Both the position numbers and the translations under genes were made by a program. Shown here in pieces: positions 1 to 15,000 of a stretch of 64,000 nucleotides of DNA. Position 1 is the stretch's first letter, and every line of letters starts with the position of its first letter. Source of the stretch: Cyclina sinensis (taxonomy: Eukaryota; Mollusca; Bivalvia; Venerida; Veneridae); contig JAAONU010000011.1 of the NCBI GenBank assembly GCA_012932295.1, positions 16,328,136-16,392,135 on the forward strand. The letters are read 5' to 3'. The notes under the pieces were generated by a model that worked only from the letters and a program-made list of their open reading frames with translations, was not told where the DNA came from and searched no databases.

Positions 1-3000
1 TTCAAGAGTTGCTGCCCCTGAAATTCTTCCTGGAGTGCTGACTGGTCTAACATTTCTGATCCTGTCAGAACTGATGAGTGTTCAAGGTTGTAGTAGGCAT
101 AGATCAACTTCAACTGGCTCACACCTAGAGATGTCCCCTGACTCTCTGACCTACGTGTCACCTGAGATAAGCAGTACACGCATGATTTAACAGGGTAAAT
201 GAAATTGATTAATAAGATAAGATTCTTTATTTTGTTTTCTGAAGTCACTTAGAAACTTGTCATTTCAGACTGTCTGTACTACTTATTTAATACAAAACAT
301 AAATCTAAATCTCTGTGTTTTCTGACATGCCTAAATGCTCACTATTTCAAATGATCACTAACAAACTTTAGAGCAACATACATTTAATTGTCAATTATTT
401 TAGTGCAATTATATATTTTACCAACATGTATTGAAACCTCTTAATCATATCTTCACTTAAAAGAAAAATTTGAGATTTACAGCATTTTGAGTCCTCAAAA
501 CAGAAGTTATAGGGAATCCAAAATGAAGCTTTCCAGTACCTGGAACTTCATGAATTTCAGAAAAAAGACTTCAACAGTGAGTACATCATACCTGGTCGAG
601 TGTTATATGTGTAGAGATGGCCTCAGGTTTTTCAAGTGTAACACACTCATACAGGACATCTGATAATACTTGTAGTAAGTCTTCTTGCTAATAAAAGAAA
701 ATAATGAAAAATTTAACAGTATGACAACAAGATAAGCACCATACTACAGTTGTTCTACATTCTAGAATATCTACTTACGACAGAAAGCGAAATCTGTTTT
801 AACCTTTTGGAACAGTAATAAATATTCAAACTATCAAAGAAAATAGCAAGTTATATTTGAACTATCTATAACACAAGTGAAAATGAAGTGGAAGTGATTG
901 ACCAGTAGGCTTGGTCATACCTACAGATGTCAGAGAGGTGCTTCTCACCAAATACAATGAGATGTAGACAGAGAAGTAAGTTAAGAAATCACTATGTTGT
1001 ATGTTTGAAGGTTAAACAATATTGATCAATTCTCTTCTGAAATTTATTTGACTAGAAAAGACCCAACTATGATAAAAGACACCCCCCTCCCCCACCTCAA
1101 CTTCGACAGTAGATTTTTATTTTTCCTTCCTGGAATGTGGGATATATGCTTTACTGGAATGGCCCTTAGAAAATTGCTCAATACCTGAAACAAACTTTCA
1201 CTTACCGTTTTGCTATGGTTACTGAAGAAGTATTCTGTAAGAGCAATGACCTTGAAGTCTGACGTGAAAGCTTTAATGACATCAGGCTGAAAATAGATAC
1301 AATTAATGAAGCATGTCTGAACATGCTAAATTTTTTATAAAGTCTGGATTATGAAGGATGGATGAATGGACGAAAGCAAGCCTTTTTTTTTTTATAAACA
1401 AAATGCCATACTGCCTTAAAACGGATCAAATCAGGGTCTCAAATGCACAATTAATTACATATTTTCACTTCTGGGAACAACCTTGGTATTCAAGCAAGTC
1501 CACTACCAATGTTATCAAACCTTTTATTAATAATTTTATGAACAATTTGTATCGTCTATTTCAAGACTGCTGCTAAAACAAAAGCAGATGCTTTATAAGT
1601 AAGGAAAATAACATGAATGATTTACCTTGACACAGGTTTGTGATGACTGATCTACTGTAAGAGACTTAGCAAGCATACTTCTATATCCCTGAAAAATAAT
1701 AACAACTGGATTGTACATGTAGATAATACTGCTATTATGATGTATCTGAGTTACAACTACAGTCAACATTTTTTCATGATTCATATTTATTTAGAGCTCT
1801 CTGACTAAATTGAATAAAATTCCCTCATGAGTAGAGTGAGGGCCATTCCAGTAACACAAATATCTTACTTCAGGAAGGCAAAATAAATCCTGTAAGGGTT
1901 GGTCTTTTTTCTGCGTGGAGTAGGTGAGTGGGTGGGGGAGGACAAATCTTGTCAAATAAACTTCTAGCGGGGGTTGGTCCATTCTGAATGTGCCTTCCTA
2001 AGACGGGATATTTGTTTTACTGGAATGACCCTCAGATAATCTGTAATTAACCATTTGTACTTGTTTCAATAAACCAGAAGAAATTTGTACATACCTTTGG
2101 ATCTTCCACATATGAAAGATGACCTGCCCTTTGTTTTACATATAGTGTCCCATTGTGCTTTAAAAGTAATCTGGAAGAACAGGACAAAAGAATGCAAATG
2201 GAAAACAGAATAGTCAGATTTAAAAAAAAAAATGATAATAAATTAAATGTTTTTGGGTTTAGAAAGAAAAAACTTTCTAATGTTTTACATTAATACTAAA
2301 AATAATATACATCACTAAACTGAGGAATATTTATGACCAGAAACTAATTTATATTCCTACAGAAAACAATACACATACATGTGTATAATTTTCAGCAGTG
2401 TACTTTGTGAAAGTATTTGACTAATGAGTATCTGGCATCTATTGACAAACAATGACAAAATTAGGGAATTACTCACTTCAGGCTGTTCCAGTTTTTATCT
2501 CTGTGAAAAACAGTTGGCCAGTATCTTGGTCCAAGTATTTTAATCTGAAAACAAGTGACGGCAGTTTCAAAATGAACTTAAGTTTATATCTGATTTCTGG
2601 ACCTAACAATGGCATACGATTTTGCACAAGGAGTAATTTGCAAAGATTTCCAAATAAATTACACAACATCATGCAATGGATATTTCTACATATATTATCA
2701 ACCAAGTTGTCATCATTATGGTATTTCAAGTGTACAGTGTATGTCAAATTTAAGTTCTGAATTAATTGCAAGCTTTTCCATGAATCTTCATACCTGTTAC
2801 ACCGTTATGTGTTAAGGGAACAGTTTTGCTTGTTTTTACATAGCAAATGTTACATCTTTAAAAGTTTTTTTAAAACAATTTCTTATCATGATTTTATGAA
2901 GTATCTTTTATCAAGCTCATGTTGACAAAATATACAGTGCACTCACCTCTTGTAGAAGGTCAAGTTCAGGTAATGTACAGGGAGCAGTTGTCTTGTAGGC

Positions 3001-3024
3001 CTCGTTGCAATAATGCTCTGTGTC
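1..3024 (-). CDS. ANAPC1: ANAPC1 exons 37-43: C-terminal domain, last exon truncated by window edge
   Basis: These exons encode residues from about 1638 to at least 1844. Conserved strings are KTTAPCTLPELDLLQE, IKILGPRYWPTVFHRD, NGTLYVKQRAGHLSYVEDPK and VLYECVTLEKPEA. They follow the PC domain and match the APC1 C-terminal region. The last exon has its acceptor next to base 161 and runs off the left edge in an open frame, with no stop, so it is partial. The surrounding introns hold two small related inverted-repeat fragments, near 1.1 and 1.9 kb. Confidence 0.9.
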
Positions 3025-6000
3025 CTGAAAATAACATGCACAAAACTCTTTTATATGTATACTAGTTTTGTTAGCTGGTTGCCTCTTTTTCCTACCCTTC
3101 ATTAAAACATATTCTAAATATAAATTGGCAACATACAATTTCTAGCAGAATTATTTCAAAATGACAAGTACAAGAATTAGTGACTACAAAGAAAATTTGA
3201 CTCTGGAGCATAACCTTATAGTGTCAACCTAGCTAAGACTGTATCCTCTTTAATAAGATTCTGTCAACTTTATAATAACAATTACACACTGTCAGATGAA
3301 TCCATGATGCTAAAACTGTAATGATAACAGAGTCCTTACTTGTGCTATGGATACATAATCAGTAAAATCACAATAAAAACTCAGAAATGAAAGATGTTTG
3401 TTGATCTTCATATACCGTATGTAAAATGTTAAAATGTTTGTTTGCAACTTGAGTTTACCTTGTCTTTAATATTTTTAAGCTTTGTTTTCCCACTGTATCA
3501 GAAAAATAGCAACATTTCTTTTCAAATGATATACTCTGTTACTTTTTATTTTCTGGATGACATTATGCTTTTATGATAGTAGTTAGCATAATGCAGGTTT
3601 CCCTTGATAAAAGCTGCAATACAAAATGTTCACACAACATATTCTAAGGTAGTGACCAAAACACTAAGAGGCTGCAAAAATATAAGCTACTGACCACAAC
3701 ACAAAACTGAACAAACATACTGTTAGTGACCAAAACACAAAAAGACTGAACAAACATGCTGTAAGCCAGTGACCACAACACAAACATACTTTAAGTTTCT
3801 TATTTACATCAATACATAAGCCTAACAGACTTTCAGAGGACTGTAAACTTACTCTGAATCTGATTTCAATAGGAACATAACAAGGGAATCCTGTATCAAC
3901 ATCCCTAGGTAACATGGTCCGCAGTTCAGATGCCAACACATATAGGTGCCGGAAGGCTTGTAAATGGTACCTACAAAACAACAACAAAAAATTAACTAAT
4001 GTATTTCATGTTATTGAGTTCAATACTTGATTATTTCATTCCTCTTTGATAAAAGGTGATTCACCATTGGTGCATCATTTACTTTATGTTCTGATATTGC
4101 ACTGTACATTAATCCAAATGAAAGGCATAAAACAAAATTTTTATTTTCTTGATTAAGTTCTCTCCTTTAAGTTCTCAGACTTAAGTTCTCTAATTTCTGA
4201 TCAAGGTGTCTTTTAACCTCAAATCTGATGAGTAATTTGCAAGCCATGTGAAATAAACACCTCACTGGCTGTTTTCTAAATGTTCTAGTAACCATCACTG
4301 GGGTTTGAAAACGTATGCCTCTGATTAAATGATCTGTTAAGAGAAAGAATATGACTAGATGTCTTTCATTTTTTTAACTTAATTGGAGCTTTTTTAACAG
4401 TCCTCAGGTGGAAATCTGTTCCCTGGATAAAAAATCAATTACATGTAAGTGAAAGAATCTGAATGAACAGACCAACACACATTTGAATAAATGGATAATC
4501 CCAATTCCAAAGATTGGTGAATGTTCCATGTAAAGTAACTATTACTGAGCCATGAGCTTTACAACTGCTTTGAAAATCAATACTCAAGCAATAGCCTTTT
4601 TACTGTATAAAAAAACCACCTTTGGAAAATTTAAATCGTGAAAGTCTGAAGTTTGAAATAACCAGCAAAAACCAAGAGAAAAAGTCTGTCCTAGATCCTT
4701 AATGTATAAACATCAAAGGGCAAGTTGTCTTATACCTAACCAGCTACTGATGTTTCAAACCTACCTGTTGTCATTACTATGTGTAGGAAACTTGGGAAAG
4801 AATGCACACAACATTACAGCTATGGCCTCATCTTTAGTACTCAAGGTGTATCTAAAAATAAAGAAGTAATTATAATTTATCTCTAGAAATGAATTAACAT
4901 TCACATTCACTAGACAGGTAAAAAATCACTTCATTTGATATGAGTTTCTATGTATGTAAATCATTGGTAAGTCTTTTAAAATATTGTAAGTCACCAGTAT
5001 TACAGATCTTAAGAGTGACTGTTTATTCAGCTTGCTTTACTGTCAGGAAGGTTATCCTTTTTGTAAATACACTTGTTTTACTAATCAAACTCCTTGTGTT
5101 AACTGGACACTTCTAGTTTCACGAGAAAACTAATGTGGTCTGAAATCTGAACTGCTACAGCTAATTATGACAAGAGCCATGTTACACATGGTTAATCCCC
5201 CTGCCGGGAAGAAGCTACCTGAAGGTTGTACTTTCAAACACTCAATGTAATAATGTTTGAAGAAAATCCCACAAAAAATAGGCAAGGTAGAGTTATTAAT
5301 CTTGCAAACTGCACTTCCTACCAATGTGCTATGTTAGTGTATTAAGTTTGAAGAAAATCGCTCAAGCACTTTTTGAGTTATGCTTCGGACAAAGTTTTTC
5401 AATTAAATCTGATAAAGGGGAATAATTCTAAAAGTAGGCAAGGTAGAGTTATTATTCTTACACACTGCACCTCCTCCAAATGTGCTCTTTCAGTATATGA
5501 AGTTTGAAGAAAATCACTCAAGTACTTTTGGAGTTATGATCCTGACAAAACTGGAATGGACGCACGCATGGACGGACAGAGACCATTTCTAATATCCCCT
5601 CTTCCTTTCGCGGGGATAATAAGTTCAAGAATTCAAGAATTAGATAAACATGTATATGCTGGGATTTTTAAAATGTAAACAAGTAAATCTGATAAAGGGG
5701 AATAACTCTAAAAAATAGGCAAGGTAGAGTTATTGGACATTCACACTGCACTACCTACCAATGTGCTCTGTCAGTGTATGAAATTTGAATAAAATCCCTC
5801 AAGTAGTTTTGGAGTTATGCTCCACACAAAATTTATCAAGTAATTCTGATAAAGGGGAATAACTCTAAAAATAGGCAAGGTAGAGTTATTGTTCTTGCAC
5901 ACTGCACTACCTACCAATGTGCTCTGTCAGTGTATGAAGTTTGAATAAAATCCCTCAAGTTGTTTTAGAGTTATGCTCTGGACAAAATTTATCAAGTAAT

Positions 6001-9000
6001 TCTGATAAAGGGGAATAACTCTAAAAATAGGCAAGGTAGAGTTATTTGACTTGCACACTGCACTACCTACCAATGTGCTCTGTCAGTGTACTGAGTTTGA
6101 ATAAAATCCCTCAAGTAGTTTTGGAGTTATGCTCCGGACAAAATTTATCAAGTAATTCTGATAAAAAGGAATAACTCTAAAAAATAGGCAAGGTAGAGTT
6201 ATTGGACTTGCACACTGCACTACCTACCAATGTGCTCTGTCAGTGTATGAAGTTTGAATAAAATCCCTCAAGTAGTTTTGGAGTTATGCTCCGGACAAAA
6301 TTGTTTCGGACGGACGGACGCACGGATGCACGAAGGGCATTCCTAATATCCCCTCCGCCTTTGGCGGGGGGATAATAAACAGAAAGTGCATACACAGGAG
6401 AATATGCAAATGCAACTGTAAAGACAAGCTTCAGATGTTTCTGTTTTACATTAATGGGTTTAGTATTATTAGTTTTCCATTCTTAAAACGTGTAGACAGA
6501 CTGTAAAGATTTTCCTGAAAGAACGGGCAAACTAATCATGAAACTAACTGTTAACAAGAGCTGTCAAAATGACACTAATGCCCCACTTACATGCATCACT
6601 AATCTTCGTGATCAATAAGGGATGTCAACTTAGAATGGTGAGCTTAAATCAGTATGATTCAGAGTTATCTACTCATGATACCAGACTTTGTTTAGAATTC
6701 CCGGATTCACTTCTTCCCAAGTAATTGATCAAAGACTACTTATGAAGTATGAGACCCTTTGAACTTTACAAATGATGCAGTGAACACAAAACCAGTAGGA
6801 TTTTTCAACATATGTTCAACCATCCTGTAAGGTTTGAGGAATCTATGTACAGCAGTTCTGGAGTTACAGATTAGGAACTATTTTGGCAATGCAGGCCAAT
6901 GTAAACTTGAACTTTGACACAGTATGCCCCAAAGCAATCCCTGCAATACACAGATCATGCCTAAACCATCCTGGGGTGTTTGATGGTCCTAAAGGGTTAT
7001 TTTACAGTTACTGACCAAAACACCTTTTCAAACCCCTGTGAGCTTGACTCAACCTTGTAGGCTAAAAATAAGAGCTACTTATCTACTCTTCACGCCCAAT
7101 ATCTTGTAAAGTTTGTAGGTCCTGGGAACATTTGCTCTTAAGTTATTGACTGGAAACCTTTTTCAAAGTACATGCTCCTGTGAGCTTTACATCAGACCCA
7201 TTGGTCTCCAGAATTATATGGTTCATCTTCTCATCATTCTCAACCATCAGGTAAAGTTGTAAGGTCCTGGGAGCAGTTGCTCCTGACTTAGTGATCGGAA
7301 ACTGTTTTCAAATTGCAGACCCTTGTGAGCATAACCCTTGACCCTGTGGGCCAAAAAATAATTGTGTTCATCTACTCATCATCATGCCCAGCCATCTTGT
7401 AAAGTTTCAAGGTCAGGGGAGCAGTTCTTCCTGGGTTATTGATCAGAAAGCTATTTTCACACAGCAGTCCACTGGGAGTTTGATATTTGACAGAGGGGGC
7501 TCAAAAACTAGGGTTCATCCACACAGGATGCCGAACTTTCCTACCAAATCCCAAGTCTTTTTGCCTATGTGTTCCAAAGTTATTGATCGAAAACCACTTG
7601 GTCTACTGACTGACCAACAGACATGAGCAAAGCAATATACCCAAACTTCTTTGAAAGGAGGACATAGAAGAAGAAATAAGATTATGCCATTAACTCTGAC
7701 AGGAAATGATCATAACTTTCAATTTTACACAAAGCAAAGGTTAATGAGTAAGTGAATTTCTTATCCATAACTCACTTTCCTCCTCCAAGGAAAAGCAGTC
7801 CAATAGCCATGCTGATGGCCATGTGAGATCCATACATAACATATAGATTATATGGCGGACCGACTCGGGAACGGAACATCCGACACATCCGTAACACCTC
7901 AAGATTGCCAGTGCCTGCCATCACCTAAATATATGATATGTGACTCTTGTTGTTAAATGTGCGTTTTAGTACCTAAGTTAAACTTCATGTTTATTTGAAG
8001 CAGTTAAAAAGCCAATTTATAAATATTTTACACCAGTCAAGCAAAGTTGATACTTTATTTCTCATTCAGAAACCTGCATTAATGTCACAATCTTTTACAC
8101 AAACTGAACACGTATGTAGTATATTCATTTATTATTATCATATCAATGTCTTAGCACAGAAAGACTCCTTAAAAGAAGTAGTTTGCTTACGGTACTCTCT
8201 ATATATTAAATCACGCAATTTAGGGGCAATACTATCAGGCATAGAACTTTTTACATAATATTCATTTTTCTATTTGATATCAAGAGTCGTATTATTTTTT
8301 CTCCAATTCATATCAACAGAGATATTCATAATAAGGAAATGACGTTATGTTATACCATAGCCATGGCTAGCAGTATGGTCATCATACAATTTTCCACCGT
8401 GCTCTTGCCAGCTTGCTCCACCAATGGTGGAGTAGAGATTATCTTCAAGGAGCGATTCATACACTCTACCTGAAACATCAATTTAACTGCTTAACAATAT
8501 CAGACTAAAATAAAGAGATGACGCATCCATTTAATTGAATTGTAATAATGGTGACATTAACTTGTACAGTTACAAAGATACTACTCCAGATATATGATCA
8601 CAGATGCTGAAGGATACCCTAAAACCTACCACATAATCCTGCAAAACAATCTTTATTTTGTAAAAAAGATATACAGAGTATGTTTCACTAAAGGGCTTAC
8701 ATATTGTTCACACTTAAGAGATAAGGCAATAAAATCTTTAATAATTTATGGTAAATAAAGTCATTACACATATTTATTCGATAAAGGATATTACAACATG
8801 CACTATTTTGCTGGAGTGAACAATAGACTTACTAAGGTATCAAAGGCTTCCTGATTGGCTGATCCAGCAAACTTTAGACCAATCACCATGCAGGCACCTG
8901 CTACAACATTACAGTATGCTTGGCTGAAACATCAGAAACATTTAAGAAATTCTTCATGTTTTGTATTTACACTAAAATGAACAGAAAGAAAACACATGGA

Positions 9001-12000
9001 GTGCATCAGTAATCCAGTGGTAATACACAGACCTGTAATCTAGTGGTTTCTTATTAAACCCCCCCTCCCACGACAATTAAAAATACTATCTGCCTTACAG
9101 AAGAAACTTTAAATCGAGGTCCCACGTACATATATCAGTGCTACACACTTAGTATGAACTGGAACTGTCTGTATCTTCCACTATCCCCTACAACTGAAAA
9201 AAAAACTTTTAGCATTTGGATTATTTGTAGCTTTCTTACTCTATAAATGTTTCCATGGATTTTCCTGTTAAGCGAAACTAAAAGAATTACCTCATTGTTT
9301 CAAAGTCAATGTTGTTGTCATCATCCTGCATCTGGTATTTATGGAATGCATAGTCTTCTAGAATCTGTGAAATGAAGGATTTGTTATTCAATCAATTAGG
9401 TTAGTAGGTATAAATTTAATTAGCACAGGTGCTACATTAAAGAAAAGTAGGGAGAAAGTATTTAAGTAAATGTAAGTGTGAAGTCTACCCTCTTACATTC
9501 TGAGTCCTAGTTTAAGTTACTCAGTCAAAATGGATCTAGATTCCGAGGCTGGTAACTTAAACTTCTTATGAATACTTAAGGAAGTTTGTTGGCAAACTTT
9601 ATCAAAGCTTTTGAAGTTTTACATCAAATAACATGAAACGTACACTTATTTTCAAACCATTCAAGGACCAGAAATGATATCCAATACATGTATAACAAGG
9701 TAATAACTTCCTTAAACCTACACCAATTTCACAGAAGCTGTAAAGATCTGTTATGACTATATAAAAGCAATGTAGGGGTCTTTACCTTTGGTATAGTCTC
9801 CTTGAGGAAATCTATAGAAGGCAGAACTGTGTCCCACATAACTAGTCCTCTAGCTAATGTCTATCAACAAAGAAAAATTTTGCTATTCACTTCTACAACA
9901 TAAACACTATATAATCACTATATTATATTACAACGATCATGATTATTTACTAATCAAAAATATCTCCATGCAAGTACACAATTTTTGTTTTGTTTAATAG
10001 GCTGAAAAAGGCATAAAACTTTTAATCTTTAATACAAATTCAATGAAAAAGATTTGAAATACTCCAGAAAACTCTGAAATCTATAGAAGTTTAAAATCTG
10101 CAATTCCTGAAACTGCTGTAAAATGTTGCTCAATGCAATCACTTGTATTTACATTATAATATGTAAAATCCCATAGTTTTTTTTTGGTTTTTTTAAACAT
10201 TTATTCTCTGGACATCTTTATGAGATAACGTTATGGTTCAGTACTCTGATAAGTGTGTCTGACAAGGAATCTTTACTTTGGCTCAGTGGTCTGAAGTGTC
10301 ATTTCTTTTTTTTAAGTTATTCATAGCACATACGTGTAGCTTCTTTCTGATATGGATGGAAGTTTATTAGATTATCATTACAAAGACTGTATTTCTACCT
10401 GTAATTACTAATTTTTTTACCTGTGGTTTTGTTACCTACCCTGAGCAGTAAGAAGTCAGGTCTGACTTGATCCAACATAAACTGTGTGTCTGGTACTTTC
10501 AGCCACTCTGACACAGCACTGTAACAAAAATTAACCCTGAATTTCTTTTAAATGTTCATTTCAAACTGTATTTCAACTTCAGCTCTTTCAACTGCATCTT
10601 CAGACAAACATTAAGAAGTTTCAGGACATTTTTTTCTTTTTTTTTTCTTTGATATAAGCTGGTGTTTTACCCAGCATTACCTGGTACTGCTTTCATTAAA
10701 GAAAAACCTTTAGGGGAAAAAAATCATGAAGATTTGGTCTAAGACATGGCCTGTAACAAGACAACATTATTGCTATCAGATTTGGATATTTGTTGGATTC
10801 AACTGTCAAAAAATTGCAACATTGAGATTAATAGGGATGGCAAAATTTGTTCATTTTAGCATTCGAATGTTCGGATCATTTTGCATTTGAACGTTCGAAC
10901 ATTCGAATCACTCGTACTCAATAGTTACACAGTGTTTTCACGAACCTCTCGGCCAAACTCCATGCAGCGTTTACTTTCCATTCAGTACAAAGGCATGTCA
11001 CGTGATGATAGTCGAACGTAAATAAACAAAACGTTAAACTTTTTTTCAATTTCATTACATCAAGGCATGTTAAATCGATGCAATTCCAATAATAACTGAA
11101 GAAAAAAAATAATTTCTGAAATCCAGCTAAGTTTAACAGTGAAGGGGAGATCACTGCCAGGAGATTGCTTCTCGATAAGATCCGAGTGTTTCCAACACAA
11201 GGTGTATTTCTCGGTATCCAGTATCCTTAATGGGTAAATCATCCTTTCAATTTAAATTTATACTTAAAAGGTCGAAAAGAAAAAGAAATTGAGACGAAGC
11301 CCAAGTTATGGTTGACATTTTGACTGATTATAAGCGTTACGGATGTGAACTGTTGGAGAATTTGCGAGATAATAAAATAACCCCAAAAATCGCGCAACAA
11401 TAAAGTAAAATCGGGGTTAGTGTCAGTAACTGACTGACACGTCTGTGTATTTAATTTCTTCCTTATGTTTCCTAGTTTGACCACAGACTCGACACTCTGA
11501 CATGGACATACCAGTACCTTTTGACTTAGGTATTGTAGGTGACACTTGCTTAAAGCACAGGTCACCAACATTAGATGACAGAAGTTTACGGTCGTCTGAC
11601 CAGACGTGTTAACAGAGGTGTTGAAGCAACAATAGGTGTGAATTCACCTGATTATAACGCCTTTCTTACTTCTTCAACACTTCATGATTTCATTTTCCCA
11701 TAAAAGCAAAAATGATAGATTTTTTTTCTAAAAATTCGAATGCCAAAAATACATTCAAACGTTCGGCATCGGATCCGAACTTTCGAACGTTCGAACGTTC
11801 ACTTACATCCCTAGAGATTAAGCATTCAAGTTTACCTGTTCTTAGTGTTGAAGTACAGCATACCCAGAGCTAGAGTGGCACCAGGTGATGTCACATCTAC
11901 ATTCACAGTGTCACCTTCCTGTAAAATACATCATAGAAACGTCATATCATTCCATATAACAATATATGAGACTTTGAGTTATCTGAATTCATGTCATGGA

Positions 12001-15000
12001 ATGGAATTAGACTTTGAAAACAGGATCAAATAAGCCAATAAACTGACTGGGTCTGTTTGTTTAATTCACATCCATGTCTGATAGCAAATGTTTCCATCAT
12101 ATAAAAATGTGTATTAGACTTGTGCAGCAACTTAATATGCTTCAAATTTATGAAGTTTGTCTGTCTTTCACTGACTGCAACCGTGCATAATAGCTTGGCA
12201 ATGATTCAAGTATACATAATTCATAAATCCTATTTGCAGAAAATTGTTAAAAAAACAAATCAAACAGAGAATAAATTTTATCAACAGTATGACAAACTAA
12301 AACTAACCTGGATCTGATAACTTGGGGTCTTATATCTTTCTTGGCTAGGACCAATCTGTTAATGTTAAATATAAATTCAAAATAAGGGCAAATCTGAACA
12401 GGTAAGACGCTTATAATTAGAACAAAAATCACTTAGTCTAGATGAAAACAATTTCAAAAGTAGTAAATTATATCAAATACATGTTATTTTGCTATATATA
12501 AATCAAATTTTCATGTTTGCCTTTATTTTAAAAGTGATCTTTAAATAAATTACATAAATTGAAAGTTTTGAACAATTTTCTATCTCAAAATACACTAAAA
12601 ACAGCTGCCAATACAAACACAAAGTACTAGATGTTCAAAGCTCTTATATGGTTTATCAGATACCACAGAAGAAAAGATAAATGTATTACCAGAGGCCGCT
12701 TGTGTCCTCCCACCATGAAATGGTATAACGTATCTGCCATGCTGAGATCTGACGTACCCATTGTCTCTTTTCCTTTCTGTAATTGTATAAGGTATAAACT
12801 CGGAAATGAATGACCTTATTGCTGGCAACATGTTTCTGTGAGTGAATAAGTAAGCATTGGGATCCAGATAAAGCAGTGTTAAATTTTTTTACAAATTCAT
12901 AGGACATGATAATCATAACCTATTCATTCATAGGACATGATAATCATAACCTATTACCAGAAATTGCAACAAAGGAAACAATATCAGACACAGGCAGTGT
13001 TAATATGATAGTTTTAATCTGCAACAAAAAGACTCTTTGTGAATTGATATATATACCTCTGTTATTCATTATGTCTCATTGAAATTACTAATAGGTATAC
13101 AAGTACACTCTAAAAAAATCTGCTACAACTATGGCAGTGCAAATTCAGTGTAAAATACACAGGTTGATATGTGGAAAGTATTGTTACAGTTAAGTGCACT
13201 ATGGCTTAGATTAATGCTGGGGCTGAGATTTAAACTTGAGCATTGCATCTCTGAGTTACGTTCAGAAGTTTGCATGAATACCTACACCAAACATGACAAG
13301 TCCCAGTGCAAGACCTGCTGCTAAGGAGTAAGATTCTCTGTCATTACAGTTCTGTAGTTCTGGTCCTGGTGGGCGACCTACAATACACATAATGAACACA
13401 ATTAACAAATATTTACACCTCATTTCTAAACAATGTTTATACATGTGTTTCATTTCACAGTTAGCCACATTTCTGGGGCATATCAGTGATCTGGTGGTAA
13501 TACACAGGATTTTTAATCCAGTGGTAGTGAGTTTGATCTTCCTCTTGACCATTAAAACATCTAACTAACTGTATTTTCATTTGTGGAAGAGATTTAAAAC
13601 AATGTTACATGTATCACTGCTTTAACATGAGCTTGTATAAAATCTGAAGCATCCCTGGAACAGGATATTTTCTGAGCCTTTCAATAGCCTCAATAACCTA
13701 AAATGATTTAACTTCAGGGGATTTTAGTCATGTGGACACTTAACCATGTTTGACTGTGGAAAAAGTCCCCAATTTGTAACAGTCAGGTCAAAAGCAATAT
13801 AGCTCAGAAATGCTTTTATTTAATTTATCATTAATATATATATGTCAAAGTAAGTACTCTAGAACGTGTGTGATCATAGTCAAGTCTCTAACTGCATATG
13901 ACTAACAGTCCACTTCTTAGAGAGTTTATAAACACTTAAGAATACCCTGTACAAAACATAACCTATATTAAATTATGATTACACAATGTAATTTATTTTA
14001 AGGGATAAATACCCACCTATCTCAGCAAGAAGTATGTCTGCTGTATGTCTGTGACCTGTACCCTGAAAGACTAGACCAACCCCCAGTATGGCTGCCACCT
14101 GAACATTGTGTGATACATTCAGTTCTGTTGATGTTGGAGGCAACATGGCTGGTAAGTGTATACTTAACATCTTCATTGTAGCTAGATCCATTGTACTTCG
14201 TCTGAAGCAGGAAAAAAATTGCTTCACTATGACTGTGGAAATTTTAAAGCCACAGAAAATTGAATGATTTCATACTGTATTAAATGCAGTCATTTCATAA
14301 GTATTTAGGAGAACTTGTAAACACTACAGCTCAAGTCATTACACAAAAATGAAATAATCATCTATGAACCATTAACAAATAGTCCAATGATATAAATTTA
14401 ATGTTCTTTTTGGAAAGATGTATAAATAATATAGAGAATGATTATTAGCTTTTATACAAACTAAAACTTTCAAACAAAACAAGTAAATTTGTGAGCTAAT
14501 GCTCAATAGTGATACCCCCGCTATCAGAAATTTGACTTTCATAATGTAATTTGCATTTGTCATATGTATAAAGAGTGTCAAATTTTTCCTGAGTATTTAC
14601 CTGAATTTAATACAACTTCATCCAAGGCACAGCTAGATGGATATGAAAATGGTCAGAATAATGAACAGGTATTACATCTGTGATTTCTGATTCATCGAAG
14701 TCTTTATTCACAAAAACACAATCAAGTGAACCTGCTTTCCTGTGTGTTGGTAACTTCTAAGTATTCGGTAAACAGGAAGTAGATGAGCAAGGAGCATAAA
14801 ATCGCTTTATACCATATGAGAATATAGGATAAAGCAATATGCAAAATATCAGATATCAGGCTGCTGCATCTTATAGTTGCTGAGAAAACTGTGACGGAAA
14901 TTGTGAATGTATGTCAACTATGTGTAAAAATCTAAGTATTCGGTAAACAGGAAGTAGATGAGCAAGGAGCATAAAATCGCTTTACACCATATGGGACTAT

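Noticed and set aside
2452..2771. Overlapping ORFs of about 100 codons on both strands
   Set aside because: Only the 68-nt piece 2477-2544 (IKILGPRYWPTVFHRD) is real, as ANAPC1 exon 38. The rest is intron.
7384..7626. 80-codon ORF
   Set aside because: It lies inside a degenerate pearl-like repeat whose neighbouring units have the same words with stops. No protein similarity.
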